DNA of 64,000 nt from Anopheles merus (Eukaryota > Arthropoda > Insecta > Diptera > Culicidae), in contig NC_054084.1 of assembly GCF_017562075.2 (NCBI RefSeq), forward strand, positions 43,983,697 through 44,047,696. The letters run 5' to 3'. Position numbers and translations under genes: made by a program. Numbering within the stretch: position 1 is the first letter of the stretch; each line of letters opens with the position of its first letter. The notes beneath the pieces were generated by a model that was given only the letters and a program-made list of their open reading frames with translations, had not been told where the DNA came from and did no database searches. Of this stretch, positions 13,501 through 23,959 are shown one piece after another.

Positions 13501-13624
13501 CCAAGCTAGGATATATGGAGGCACATGTTACCACTCTGCACGACGAGGACGTGTCGGAATAGGAGTTGGATGGGAGAGCCTGTGTTATCATTCGGAGGGC
13601 TTCGGATCCCATCCCATTACAGAG
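10532..13624 (-). mobile_element. RTE-like non-LTR retrotransposon, full length but dead
   Basis: A 3,093-bp element flanked by the 10-bp duplication CCAGGTACCC. It has one long minus-strand reading frame (endonuclease plus reverse transcriptase), a 3' UTR of only a few bases, and a tail made of tandem TAAG units (TTAC on the plus strand, 10532-10550) instead of poly(A). A short 3' UTR with a simple-repeat tail is typical of RTE-clade LINEs. The clade call rests on that and on APE/RT motif flavour, so it is moderate. A second, truncated copy with the same tail lies at 59343-60137. Confidence 0.8.
10558..13524 (-). pseudogene. RTE-like APE-reverse transcriptase with in-frame stops
   Basis: One continuous minus-strand frame encodes an AP-type endonuclease (GSWNVRTL, then NVHAPTEDK, ILGEINAKVG, SDHYLVGL), then a reverse transcriptase (NYRGITVLNTAYKIFS, FIDFKAAYDSI, GLRQGDGLACLLFN, catalytic AYADDIDII) and a C-terminal ETWTLSK / MLRRILGP segment. 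Four in-frame stops break it: codons at 13144-13146, 11896-11898, 11185-11187 and 10663-10665. There is no frameshift, and the natural stop is at 10558-10560, directly before the repeat tail. The pattern points to decay by point mutation. It could also reflect an element family that transposed using another copy's enzymes. Confidence 0.85.
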
Positions 13625-13634
13625 CCAGGTACCC
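13625..13634. repeat. target-site duplication, right copy (LINE insertion)
   Basis: CCAGGTACCC, identical to 10522-10531. It lies in the coding region of the gypsy integrase C-terminus. Confidence 0.9.
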
Positions 13635-14330
13635 ATCTCCAAGAATTAGTACAGTGCTCCTTAGTATAAACCGTTTCACAAACTTTGAATATTCTGGGTG
13701 GCATCTGCCTGTTACTTGGTTCAACTTGTACTGGAGGGCGCAGCAGCTCCAAGTAAATACGGATTTTTCGTTCAAACATGACCTCTGCTGCTCTTCTAGC
13801 TGCTTGTTCGATGTACTTCTGTAGGTCAGAAGAAACATGTCTGAGGCTTCCTGTAAAGACTATTTCCCCATCCTAATCTTTTGGAGTGCTCTTTTAAAGG
13901 AATCAACAAACCTCTCTGCTTGCTTATTCGACTGAGGGTGATATGGGGCAGTCTTAAGATGCTCGATTCTATTGGTGTTGCAAAAATTGCACTGGTAAAC
14001 TGCACACCATTGTCGCACACTATCGTGTTAGGCATGCCAAATCTAACACACAAACCACCCAACATAGTGACGGTTGCAGTAGCGGATATACTTGAAGTCG
14101 TAATAATTTCAGGCCATTTAGAAAAAAAATCAATCACCAGAAGAAAGTAGACACCATCTATAGGTCCAGCGTAATCTATATGCACACGCTGCCAAGGTGC
14201 ATCTGTTTTCAGCCATGGTATTGGAGAGCTATGAACTGGTAGAGCACTGAACTGCTAAAGCACACGGTTTGCATGACTTCACAAGATTCTCAACATCCGC
14301 GTCTATCTTTGGCCATACAGGGTTTTCGGA

Positions 14331-14759
14331 TAGAACTCAAGACCGCGGGACACTATGATGAATCTGCAGGAGTCAATCACAAGACTGCGGAACGATACTT
14401 GAAAACGTTGACGATACCGGGATCTGAGGATTTGTATCGCAAGACTGTGGGCTTTTTTCGGGCTGTTTCGGGCACACTATTGCACACCACGGACATATGG
14501 CTTGAAAACCAAAATTTGTATTTTTTTATCCGGCAGTCCGTTTATCCGTGCTGTTGAAAAATGACAGTTTAATACAAAGGTGACATTGTGTGCTGAGGAG
14601 AATATTTGAAAAAAGGGTTATCAGAGCACATTGTCATAGCAAAAAACGGTATAATTCATTATTCAATAATTACACTATGTTCACCCTTCATTGCCAGGAT
14701 GTGAGAAATATGTATCTCATTTCTCCTTTTTTTAGAGTTATCGAAATTTGTTTTATATA
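14331..14759. other. no supported gene
   Basis: This lies between the gypsy integrase relic and the mariner. A short plus-strand frame (14273-14557) has no recognisable domain. The right half is AT-rich. Confidence 0.5.
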
Positions 14760-14815
14760 CGAGGGCTGACAATAAAGTAAGGTCTCCAATTTTTTTCATA
14801 GAAAATGACATTTAT

Positions 14816-15030
14816 TTACAAAAAGCGATACACCGTTGGAAAGGCCAAGGTCTTGGCTACTTTTCTACATAATCGCCATTTTTTTCCAACACCTTGCGCA
14901 TCCGCACGATGAAATTGTCTAAGCCAGGTGTTGACCTCTTTCCGAACCTCCACGTCACTTTCAAACTTCTTCCCTCCGAGATGTTTTTTCAGGGCGGGGA
15001 ACATGTGGTAGTCACTTGGGGCCACGTCGG
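14816..15030 (-). pseudogene. mariner transposase, C-terminal part
   Basis: The minus-strand frame contains VAPSDYHMFPALKKHLGG, the conserved block after the third catalytic Asp of D,D34D mariner transposases, and runs to a stop at 14816. The upstream part of the same motif (DHPPYSPD) is found on the far side of the LTR element, near 20210-20240. The LTR insertion therefore split the gene at the catalytic Asp region. Confidence 0.85.
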
Positions 15031-15169
15031 TGTAGTATAGCAACCTTATAGATTCGTTGTATATATAAACCTTGTTATGTTACTTGACAGATGAAAGATG
15101 GAAAAACAATGAAGATCAATCGCATGTGGAACTACGAGGAGTCAAGACGTGCATTATCACGATACTACA
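15031..15169 (+). repeat. 5' LTR of the gypsy element
   Basis: 139 bp, TG...CA, differing from the 3' LTR at three positions by eye (two near 15050-15054 and one near 15078). Confidence 0.93.
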
Positions 15170-17521
15170 TTTGGCGACGAGTAAAAAGAAGCAAAGAGAA
15201 CTAGCAGTGGAACAAAATCAGACGGCAAGATACAATGAATACGATTGATCTATTTCGTTTCCCAGGGCTGACGCCTCAACCGTTTAATTATGAGGGTCAC
15301 CGAGAAAACCTTGGAAATGAGTGGAAAAAATGGATTAAATCTTTCGAAATCATGCTTCGAGCATCTCGAATTAATGATGAGGAGTGGAAGAAAGACCTCC
15401 TATTGCATTTTGTGGGACCAAAGGTCCAACAAATTTATGAAACTCTGCCAGAACTACCAAGCATTGAGAAACGGGGACCTCTTTCAAATATTGAACAATA
15501 TACTCCCAATATGAACAGCTACGAAGAGGCCGTTGCAAAATTAAATAATTTCTTCTTGCCGAGACCCACCTATGAACGACACCTATTGCGGCAAATTAAA
15601 CAACAACCAGGAGAGAATTTTGCAACTTTTATAGTGAAATTACGCATACCAGCAGAAAGATGCGGCTTTGGCGACAAGACAGAAGAAAATATTAGAGATC
15701 AGATTATTGAAAACTGTCAGTCAGCTGCATTGCGTAGAGAGTTGTTGAGACTAGGCGACGCTAATCTCGATAAAATATTGAGTGTAGCAAAAATTCTTGA
15801 AACAGTTGCTCATCAAGAAAAATCGTTCAAAGAAAGTCAGCATCAAGTTGACGATGTTAATAAAATTGATGGGTATTCTGTTCATAAAAAGAGAATTTTA
15901 GCTGAAACAAATCAAATACAGTGCCATCGTTGTGGGTATATGGGACATCTCGCCAAAGACGAGAAATGTTCAGCCAAAGGAAAAACGTGTAGTAAATGCG
16001 GCGGCATGAACCATTTTGCTAAGAGGTGTCGCACTAAAAACCCAGAACAAAAGACTTTCAAGGGTACCAAGAAATATCGACGAGAGGCAACAGAAGCTGG
16101 AAATAGAGAGTACAAACATGACACAGTAAAACATATTGATAACAATACTACGGAATACGTCTTCCATCTCACGCCATATGATAACAGCAGCGAAATGTGT
16201 TGTAAAATAGGTGGTATCCCTATAAACGCTATGATCGATTCGGGATCAAAATACAATTTAATCAGCCAAACTGTCTGGGAGCAACTAAAGTCCCAACATG
16301 TTGTTGTATCAAATCAACACCGTGATGCCACAATTACACTCAAGGCATATGGCGGACAGGTACTGCCGCTCGTAGGTGTGTTTACTGCTACAGTCACTTT
16401 AGGCTCAGCAGAAACTACTGCCGATTTCTATGTCGTGAAGGGTGATGGCAAAACTTTAATTGGGCGTGATACGGCTACTCTCATGGGAGCGTTGAAAATT
16501 ACCGTTCCTGTAAATACGGTTGACAACGAAAAACATAAACTGTCGACCTTGAAGAATGTTGTGGTGGATATACCAATAAAATCAGGTTCAGTAGCTGTCG
16601 CTCAGCCATACCGTCGAATACCGGTTGCCCTGGAAAAGCTTGTCGATAAAAAGCTGGATGAACTACTGATTCAGGGAGTTATCGAGCAAGTAAATGAGCC
16701 ATCTAAGTGGGTATCACCTGTAGTAGTTGTCCCTAAAGGAAACAACGATGTTCGCATATGTGTAGATATGCGGTGCGCTAACGAGGCGGTTGAGGAGAAA
16801 ATCATCCACTACCTACTTTTGAGGACTTCTTACCACATATGGCTATGGCAAAAGTATTTTCCCGTTTGGACATTGAAAATGCTTTCCACCAGGTAGAAAT
16901 TTCAAAACAATCTCGGGGGATTACTACGTTCATCACACGTAGAGGGTTGTTCCGTTACACCAGACTTATGTTTGGGATAAACTGTGCACCAGAGCTGTTC
17001 CAGAAAACTATGGAACAAATTCTTACAGGCTGTGAAGGATGCTTGATTTACATCGATGACATTATTGTATACGGATCGCATAGAGATGAACATGACAAAA
17101 GACTGACAAAGGTTCTACAAAGGCTCAAAGAGTGTAATGTGGTGCTCAATGCAGATAAATGCGTTTACGGGGTATCAGAAATGAGAATTTTAGGGCATGT
17201 TATATCTGCAGAAGGAGTAAAACCAGACAAAGATAAACTAGATGCGATACGAAACTTCAGGGCACCAAAATCAGCAGAAGAAGTTCGAAGTTTTTTAGGT
17301 TTAGTAAATTATGTAGGAAAATTTATCCCTGATATGGCAACCATTACACATCCATTACGACAGCTAACAGTTGAGAAGGAAAAATTTGTATGGAAATCAG
17401 AGCATCATTCAGCGTTCGAGAAACTCAAATCGTTTATGATAAGCCCATCAACACTAGGTTTTTTTGATATTGGTGATAGATTAATTGCTGACGCAAGTCC
17501 TGTTGGGTTAGGAGCGGTATT

Positions 17522-17677
17522 CTTCTTCTTCTTCTTTGGCTCAACAACCGATGCCGGTCAAGGCCTACCAACCCACTTGTGGGGTTGGCTTTCAGTGACT
17601 TATTGATTTCCCCCCATAGCAGGATAGTCAGTCCTACGTATGGCGGCACGGTCTATTTGGGGCTTGAACCCATGACG
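17522..17677 (-). mobile_element. tRNA-derived SINE (SINE200-like), 5'-truncated
   Basis: 156 bp flanked by the 12-bp duplication AGGAGCGGTATT (17510-17521 and 17678-17689). On the minus strand it starts at a B-box-like GGTTCAAGCCC and ends in a (GAA)n tail, seen as TTC repeats at 17522. It resembles the anopheline SINE200 family from memory. The A box is lost by truncation. The insertion splits the RNase H coding region, and removing it with one duplication restores the frame. Confidence 0.85.
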
Positions 17678-18785
17678 AGGAGCGGTATTAATACAGATAA
17701 ATTCAGAAGGAAATCCGAGAGTAATTGCATACGCAAGCAAAAGTCTATCTAATACAGAAAAACGCTATGCACAAATTGAAAAAGAGGCCCTAGCGCTTGT
17801 TTGGGCAGTAGAACGCTTCCATTTTTATGTATATGGTCGTCAATTTGAACTTATAACAGATCATAAACCATATTTAGTACAAAATCGAAACCATGTGCCA
17901 GGATCGAGAGATGGGTAATACGGCTGCAATCTTACAAAGCATCTGTTATTTATAGACCAGGGAAATCCAATATTGCTGATCCCCTTTCACGCCTCGCGAT
18001 CACAGAGACCGTAGAAGGTAAACCATTTGATGAATTTTTTGACCAGTATGTGGCATGGATTATTTCCAATGCATCACCAGTAGCGCTAAAGCTTACAGAG
18101 ATAGAAAAAGCTTCAAAAGTCGATGGAACTATTCAAGCGGTTCGTCAGGGAATCGAAAAAAAAATGAATGGACCGAAGATACTTCGACATTCAAAATATT
18201 TTCTACAGAAATATGCTTTGCTAACAATATACTGTTGCGAGGAAACAGAATAGTTATGCCTGCTTCATTAAGAGAAAGGACCTTACATCTAGCTCATGAA
18301 GGTCACCCAGGTATGAGCATTATGAAACAGCGATTAAGGGCCAAAGTATGGTGGCCAAAACTTGACTTACAAGTAGAACAATACGTCAGGAATTGCCGGG
18401 GATGTATGCTGGTCTCTGCAGCGCCCGCTCCAGAACCAATGAAGCGAAGAGAATTGCCATCAGCACCATGGCAACACGTGGCCATTGATTTTCTAGGACC
18501 TCTCCCATCAGGCCATTCATTGTTAGTAGTAGTCGATTATTTCAGTCGCTACATAGAAGTAGAAATTATGAAAAAGACGGATTCTATACAGACTATAGGA
18601 CGGTTAAATTCAATTTTTGCACGATTCGGACTACCTCTATCTATTACTGCAGATAATGGGCCGCAGTTCTCAAGCGAAGAGTTCCTACAGTTTTGCACCA
18701 CCAATAACATTAAATTGATCAGTACCACCCCATACTGGCCGCAACAAAATGGTGAAGTCGAAAGACAAAACCGATCCCTTCTTAA

Positions 18786-19369
18786 CCCTATTCCAGGCAA
18801 CCGGCTACCCGGGTAGCCAAATCGATTTTGATTGCTCATTTCTCTGATTTTAGGAATCCGATTGACTTGAAATTTGGAATATGTGTGTAATCCACAGCCA
18901 TCTTTCACTGGAATTTTTCGTAGAATTTTTTGAGTATAATTAACCTGTTTTTTAGAATTAATTTTTTCTATACCCTTATTCCAGGCAACCGGGCTACCCG
19001 GGTAGCCAGCAACTTTGGAAGCTTATAACTTTTGAATGCGTAATCCAATATTGATGCAATATTCTGATGAAAATTAAACAAACTAATGCAGTTTCTATAA
19101 CTGTGAATAGATTGGTTCAACTCGCTACCGTTTTTTAGTTATAGCTGTTCAAAGTTGGCAGGATTTTTTTGAAAATAATTACAAAATGTGAAAAATATTT
19201 TTTTCAGTACTTTACAAAATTTTCACAGCAAAATGGCTCCAAAAGCTTTGAGAACTGTATGTTACACGTATTGTATACATTTTTCAGAATTTTTCTATGA
19301 GCCATAAAAAAGATAAAGGAGTTTTGATTATGATGGGATATGATGTATTGTTGGTTGCCAGTGACAGGG
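18786..19369. mobile_element. piggyBac-type MITE with TTAA target duplication
   Basis: 584 bp flanked by TTAA (18782-18785 and 19370-19373). The ends are CCCT...AGGG with imperfect 17-bp inverted repeats (CCCTATTCCAGGCAACC against CCCTGTCACTGGCAACC). TTAA plus CCCT ends are the hallmark of piggyBac elements. No transposase ORF is present, so it is non-autonomous. A subterminal motif containing the perfect 16-bp palindrome GGCTACCCGGGTAGCC follows the left end, and a near copy recurs at about 18974-19011. Removing the element rejoins the integrase reading frame exactly. Confidence 0.9.
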
Positions 19370-20065
19370 TTAAACGACTTGTCATCAGTCAATTAATGAA
19401 TGCAAATTGGATCGAAGAGCTTAACAAATACCTATTTATGTATCGATCTTCTCCTCATTCAGTCACTAAGAAAACACCGTCGGAGATGCTTTTTAATTAT
19501 AACATAAGAGATAAATTACCATCTATATTTAATCCAATAGTTGAACATGAAGAAGTGGCAGACAGAGATAAGGAAGCTAAACACAAAGGTAAAATGTATT
19601 CAGATAAACGAAGAAACGCAAAAGTTAGCTCAATATGCCCGGGTGACGAAGTTCTGGTCAAACGAATGCGTAAAACCAACAAACTATCATCTAACTTTGG
19701 GACAAAAGTTTTTAAGGTGGTTGAAAGGAAAGGAGGAGATGTATTAATAGCATCAAAAGAATCCGGTTTGAAATACCGGAGGCACGTATCTCATTTGCTT
19801 AAAGTTTCTACAGAAGAAGGTAACCCCCTTGCACCAGAATCAGTAGACAACGGAATGGTAGATCCAAATAACACAGAAAAGAATGTTACTTGCAAAGATA
19901 CCACAAGCAAATTAACTGATAGAAGTCTTAGCTATAAGCCAAGTAATGAGACCACAAGATCTAAAAGAACAATTAAAAAACCAAATTACTTAAACGACTA
20001 TATTAGCAGTTAGAAATCCATTAGTTAGTAAGCAATACATTATCTATAAAAAAAAGGAAAGTGAA

Positions 20066-20204
20066 TGTAGTATAGCAACCTTATCGATACGTTGTATATA
20101 TAAACCTTGTTATGTTGCTTGACAGATGAAAGATGGAAAAACAATGAAGATCAATCGCATGTGGAACTACGAGGAGTCAAGACGTGCATTATCACGATAC
20201 TACA
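20066..20204 (+). repeat. 3' LTR of the gypsy element
   Basis: 139 bp, the same ends as the 5' LTR, directly preceded by the A-rich tract and followed by the GTCGG duplication. Confidence 0.93.
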
Positions 20205-20460
20205 GTCGGGACTATAGGGAGGGTGATCGAAGATGTCCCAGCCCAATCACCCAAATTTCTTGAGCAGGTCAAGGGTAACGTTGGCTGTGTGCTTGAACAA
20301 TCGCATCCGAGACCGACGGTCGGCCACTTCTCTCCTCGTCGTGAACATTAGTGCGCCCGGAATTGATCTCGCGGCTCCACTTACGCACGTTTTTTATGTC
20401 TATACACTTTTCCTCGTAAACTTCGCACTCAAAAAACGTATTACAGAACGCAATTCGCAC
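20205..20460 (-). pseudogene. mariner transposase, N-terminal part and third-Asp motif
   Basis: The minus-strand frame at about 20460-20269 encodes a mariner N-terminal segment (NVRKWSREINSGRT, DEERSGRPSVSDA). Just below it, 20268-20205 encodes LGWDIFDHPPYSPD, which normally lies about 150-200 residues later. The central catalytic region is therefore deleted, and the remaining pieces are joined out of their normal spacing. Confidence 0.82.
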
Positions 20461-20506
20461 TTGGACGCTGACGCGAGGGGTACCTCCATCGTTGACGGCT
20501 GCTCAG

Positions 20507-20666
20507 CCAAGACTGAGCGGTCGGGGAAGCTTCACCCAGCAGCAAAGCGGTAGTGGGGGAACCAAGGAACACGGCGGTGTTGCCAACCAAGACTGAGCGG
20601 TTGGGGAAGCCTCACCCAGCAGCAAAGTGGTAGTGGGGGAACCAAGGAACACGGCGGTGTTGCCAG
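20507..20666. repeat. two tandem 80-bp repeats in the mariner end
   Basis: CCAAGACTGAGCGG starts at 20507 and again at 20587, and the 80-bp units differ at only a few positions. They lie between the transposase start and the right terminal inverted repeat. Confidence 0.9.
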
Positions 20667-20734
20667 ATTTCGCCTAGCGCGTGATCCGGCGAAGTTGCAG
20701 CGTTGGAGACCTTACTTTATTATCAGCCCTCGTA

Positions 20735-21398
20735 TTAATACCTTTCAACGGGTTGGTCTTTAACAACCGAATAATGCAGACCATCTTTAATAAAGTGAAA
20801 TAGCTCAGAGCTTTAACGCAAGAGAACATAACACGTAAATCGTGCTATCGAATGTCTAGTTCATATCCGGGAACACTAGAACAGTGCAGTGCTGAAGACC
20901 GCTTGTAAGGCGAAAGACGCCGAAAAGATAATTAAAAGTGAAATTTTTCATTGACATATTTCAAAGGCATTTAATTACTGCTAAATACACTGTTGATCGC
21001 CTTCAATTCGCTGGCGATTACAAGGCGATTAGAAGGCATTTAACGGAAATTTGCGGGTAGGGGATGTACTTCTCACCGCATGAACATCGTTGCAGGGGCT
21101 CATACTAAAGCCAAATTTCAATCCATGATCAATTTACTTAACATTTGATAACGCTGTTCTGCATGATACGCAATGCTTGTACATATAACACTTGGTGCCA
21201 AACTTGTTGCAATGATGTAGCAATGGTCCTGGACCGAGAAAAACTATATCCACTACACTCACTCTCACCTTAAATGCCTTTCTCAATCCCTCACTTTACT
21301 TTTGCTTTCTGTTTCTGAGTTCTTTATATTAGCCATAATCGGTATCCAAGGGTACGAGCTGGCTATTTGGGGTATCTCACAAATAGATGGCGCCACCA
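20735..21398. other. no supported gene
   Basis: Non-coding. Near 21350 a stretch GAGCTGGCTATTTGGGG resembles the end of the adjacent MITE family, so part of another copy may lie here. Confidence 0.5.
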
Positions 21399-22064
21399 CC
21401 CAAATAGCCAGAATTGCTTAAGCAGCTCATTTTGGCACGCTAAAGATCGCTGCTGTAATTCGCCTTTTGCAGTAGATAAACAGCATCAAAGTTCTATGTG
21501 GGTCTTTCAAACAGCGCCTAAGCAGCTTCCTTATGCCACGATGCCAGGGATTATTTTTATTTGTGTTTTATTTTCAAGCAAGCGTCATCGATGAAATAAA
21601 CAACAAGATTTTTTTTCGTTTTAACACATATGTATATTTTTTTATCTTTTGTATTGATAAATTACACAAAATTTTACACAATTCACTGATAATTCACAAT
21701 CACTTCACTCAATATTCATTCTTCAATTAACGAATCTAACTTGTGTAGCCGCAATGAGATTATTGCCGGCGTCCGTCTTTGACATTTTGACAAGAGCCAC
21801 CTTGTACCGATGTTATGCATTAAAAAGCTATGAAGTTCCACCAAGTTCAGTACCCTTTCTTAACAAGCCTTCAAGTTCCATCATGAACCCTACAAATAGT
21901 GCTAATCAGCCGCAAAGTTCCAAAGAGTACCATGTGCCTGTTAAAAAGCTCCATAGTTCCGCAAAGTACCGTCTATCTCTTAATCAGCCACAAAGTACGA
22001 CATCGGAACGATTTTTCGTTAAACAGCCCTAAATCAGCTATAAAGTACGAGCTGGTTATTTGGG
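21399..22064 (+). mobile_element. MITE-like element, copy 1
   Basis: 666 bp bounded by CCCAAATAGCCAG and its near complement CTGGTTATTTGGG. Copies 2 and 3 share the sequence. It has no transposase. A 92-codon frame (21754-22032) is also open in copy 3, but it is built of short degenerate repeats and is probably not a gene. Confidence 0.75.
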
Positions 22065-22147
22065 TACACACACCGGCGTGAGAAACCGATTGTCAATTCT
22101 CTCACAGCCATCTCTCAGCTGCAGTCTCGGTGTATGTAGAAACGCTC

Positions 22148-22581
22148 TATAGCTTTTTGATGCATGACATCGGTACAAGGTGGCTCTTGTCAAAGTGTCA
22201 AAAATGGACGCCGGCAATAATCTCATTGCTGCTGCACAAGTTAGATTCGTTAATTGGAGAATGAATATTGAGTGAAGTGATTGTGAATAATCAGTAAATT
22301 GTGTAAAATTTTGTGTAATTCATCAATAAAAAGGATTTTAAAATATTCATATATGTTTAAACGAAACAAATCTTGTTGTTTATTTCATCGATGACGCTTG
22401 CTTGAAAATAAAACACAAAGAAAAATAATCCCTGGCATCGTGGCATAAGGAAGCTGCTTAGGCGCTGTTTGAAAGACCCACATAGAACTTTGATGCTGTT
22501 TATCTACTGCAAAAGGCGAATTAGAGCAGCGATCTTTAGCGTACCAAAATGGGCTGCTTAAGCAATTCTGGCTATTTTGGG
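22148..22581 (-). mobile_element. MITE-like element, copy 2 (inverted, truncated)
   Basis: This is the reverse complement of most of copy 1, ending with GGCTATTTTGGG. The far end is missing. Confidence 0.75.
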
Positions 22582-22585
22582 TGGA

Positions 22586-23114
22586 AGGCTATATAGGTCA
22601 TGATTAGATGAAGCTCGTCGAAACAACCACATTGCAAGAAAAGGACAGCAATATAATCATGAGTTGTAATACGCCATCTATTCAGCAAACCAGTGAAGCT
22701 ATCCCAAATAGCCAGAATTGCTTAAGCAGCTCATTTTGGCACGCTAAAGATCGCTGCTCTAATTCGCCTTTTGCAGTAGATAAACAGCATCAAAGTTCTA
22801 TGTGGGTCTTTCAAACAGCGCCTAAGCAGCTTCCTTATGCCACGATGCCAGGGATTATTTTTCTTTGTGTTTTATTTTCAAGCAAGCGTCATCGATGAAA
22901 TAAACAACAAGATTTGTTTCGTTTAAACACATCCCAAGCGCCACAGATTAAGCTTAAACGACTGGAAAATTGAATATCCATAGAAAAAAAATGAAAGCTT
23001 CACAGCTTCATTGGTTTGATCAATAGATGGCGTATTACAACTCATCATTATATTGCTGTCCTTTTCTTGCAATGTTTTTCGACAAGTTTCATCTTATCAT
23101 GACCTATATAGCCT
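22586..23114. repeat. fold-back pair
   Basis: 22586-22695 is the reverse complement of about 23022-23114 (AGGCTATATAGGTCATGA against TCATGACCTATATAGCCT), with a few mismatches and one indel. It overlaps MITE copy 3 and the element nested in it. Confidence 0.75.
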
Positions 23115-23959
23115 TATAACTTTCTGAGCAAAAATCTATATGAATGGTCGTGTGGTTAGATACGTGGGTATCAATACCAATGACCATTGCTCAAATCTCA
23201 CTTGCTTCAGTGCTGGTAGTTTTCGTTGGAGTTTAGTATTTAAACAATCGTATCGCCGTTCTAGTTCTAGCGATGCATAACTTCAATGCGAAATCATACA
23301 ACAGTACAGAGGAAATGAGAAAGCTCTCCTCCAAGCGATGAAGCTCAACTGGTTGGGGGGTATCCCACCAATAGAGAGCGCCACCAGCTTTTTTGCTATT
23401 TTTAGAATGAATGAGTCGTTTGCCGTCTGCTAAACGAAGTCTTTCTATATTCCGTTTAGGTAGAGAACTTGAGTCGTTTAGAAGCCGTTTAGTGGTCTTT
23501 TAGTGGATTTGTGGCACTTGGGATGTGTATATTTTTAAATCTTTTGTATTGATGAATTACATAAAATTTCACACAATTTACTGATAATTCACAATCACTT
23601 CACTCAATATTCATTCTTCAATTAACGAATCTAACTTGTGCAGCAGCAATGAGATTATTGCCGGCGTCCGTCTTTGACACTTTGACAAGAGCCATCTCGT
23701 ACCGATGTCATGCATTAAAAAGCTATAAAGTTCCACCAAGTTCGGTACGCTTTCTTAACAAGCCTTCAAGTTCCATCATGAACCCTACAGATAGTGCTAA
23801 TCAGCCGCAAAGTTCCAAAAAGTACCATGTGCCTGTTAAAAAGCTCCATAGTTCCGCAAAGTACCGTCTATCTCTTAATCAGCCACAAAGTACGACATCG
23901 GAACGATTTTTCGTTAAACAGCCCTAAATCAGCTATAAAGTACGAGCTGGCTATTTGGG
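22703..23959 (+). mobile_element. MITE-like element, copy 3, interrupted
   Basis: Starts CCCAAATAGCCAGAATTGC and ends CTGGCTATTTGGG, collinear with copy 1, but split at 22932 by a 590-bp insertion that ends at 23522. Confidence 0.75.
22933..23522. mobile_element. second MITE family nested in copy 3
   Basis: 590 bp with ends CCCAAGCGCCACAGAT and its near complement ending CTTGGG, flanked by AT on both sides (the length of the target duplication is uncertain). Its first 75 bp recur inverted at about 23960-24035, just beyond copy 3. Members of this family therefore sit on both sides, probably by separate insertion or rearrangement. Confidence 0.65.

Larger units (their letters stand above)
10114..14330 (-). 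pseudogene. Ty3/gypsy integrase relic, split by an RTE-like LINE
   Basis: Read on the minus strand, the integrase begins near 14330 with the zinc-binding region (KSCKPCALA at about 14255-14320). It continues with the core (HIDYAGPI first Asp, VCDNGVQF second Asp, to about 13826), broken by frameshifts. It reaches 13625, where the LINE is inserted. Beyond the LINE, from 10531 down, the GPY/F-type C-terminal domain resumes (RRGNVIYEVKNAAG, then HIN), followed by a Ser-rich tail ending at 10114. Rejoining the flanks at the 10-bp duplication restores the domain order. The tail looks Asp/Glu-rich if read on the plus strand, which is misleading. Confidence 0.75.
15235..20013 (+). pseudogene. gypsy gag-pol, frameshifted and twice interrupted
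   Basis: The ATG at 15235 starts Gag, with two CCHC-type knuckles from about residue 230 (CHRCGYMGHLAKDEKC and CSKCGGMNHFAKRC). It continues without a break into an aspartic protease (MIDSGS, Asp about 335) and the start of RT (VVVPKGNNDVRICVDMR). A 1-nt shift near 16797 moves RT to the 16839 frame, which has the catalytic YIDD at 17049-17060. The SINE splits RNase H at 17522. RNase H continues (EKEALALVWAVERFHFYVYG) to further shifts near 17882 and 18175. The integrase has HLAHEGHPG, CRGC, AIDFLGPL, ADNGPQF and NGEVER. The MITE interrupts it at 18786, and it resumes at about 19374 to the stop at 20013. It cannot make a full polyprotein now. Confidence 0.88.
15031..20204 (+). mobile_element. 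Ty3/gypsy LTR retrotransposon with 139-bp LTRs
   Basis: This is a complete element bounded by two 139-bp LTRs with TG...CA ends and the 8-bp terminal palindrome TGTAGTAT/ATACTACA, flanked by the 5-bp duplication GTCGG (15026-15030 and 20205-20209). The internal order is gag, protease, RT, RNase H, integrase, which is the Ty3/gypsy order. A candidate primer-binding site (TTGGCGACGAG) begins right after the 5' LTR, and an A-rich polypurine tract (about 20048-20063) precedes the 3' LTR. The very short LTRs and Gag style suggest the Mag-like clade (inference). It was later hit by a SINE and a piggyBac-type MITE. Confidence 0.93.
14760..20732 (-). mobile_element. mariner-family element, internally deleted and interrupted
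   Basis: Terminal inverted repeats of about 30 bp match: CGAGGGCTGACAATAAAGTA at 14760 and its near-exact complement ending at 20732. Both are flanked by TA (14758-14759 and 20733-20734), the target of Tc1/mariner elements. Without the nested LTR element the mariner is only about 0.8 kb, against about 1.3 kb for a complete one, so the middle of the transposase has been deleted. The LTR element entered its remaining coding region at a GTCGG target. Confidence 0.88.
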
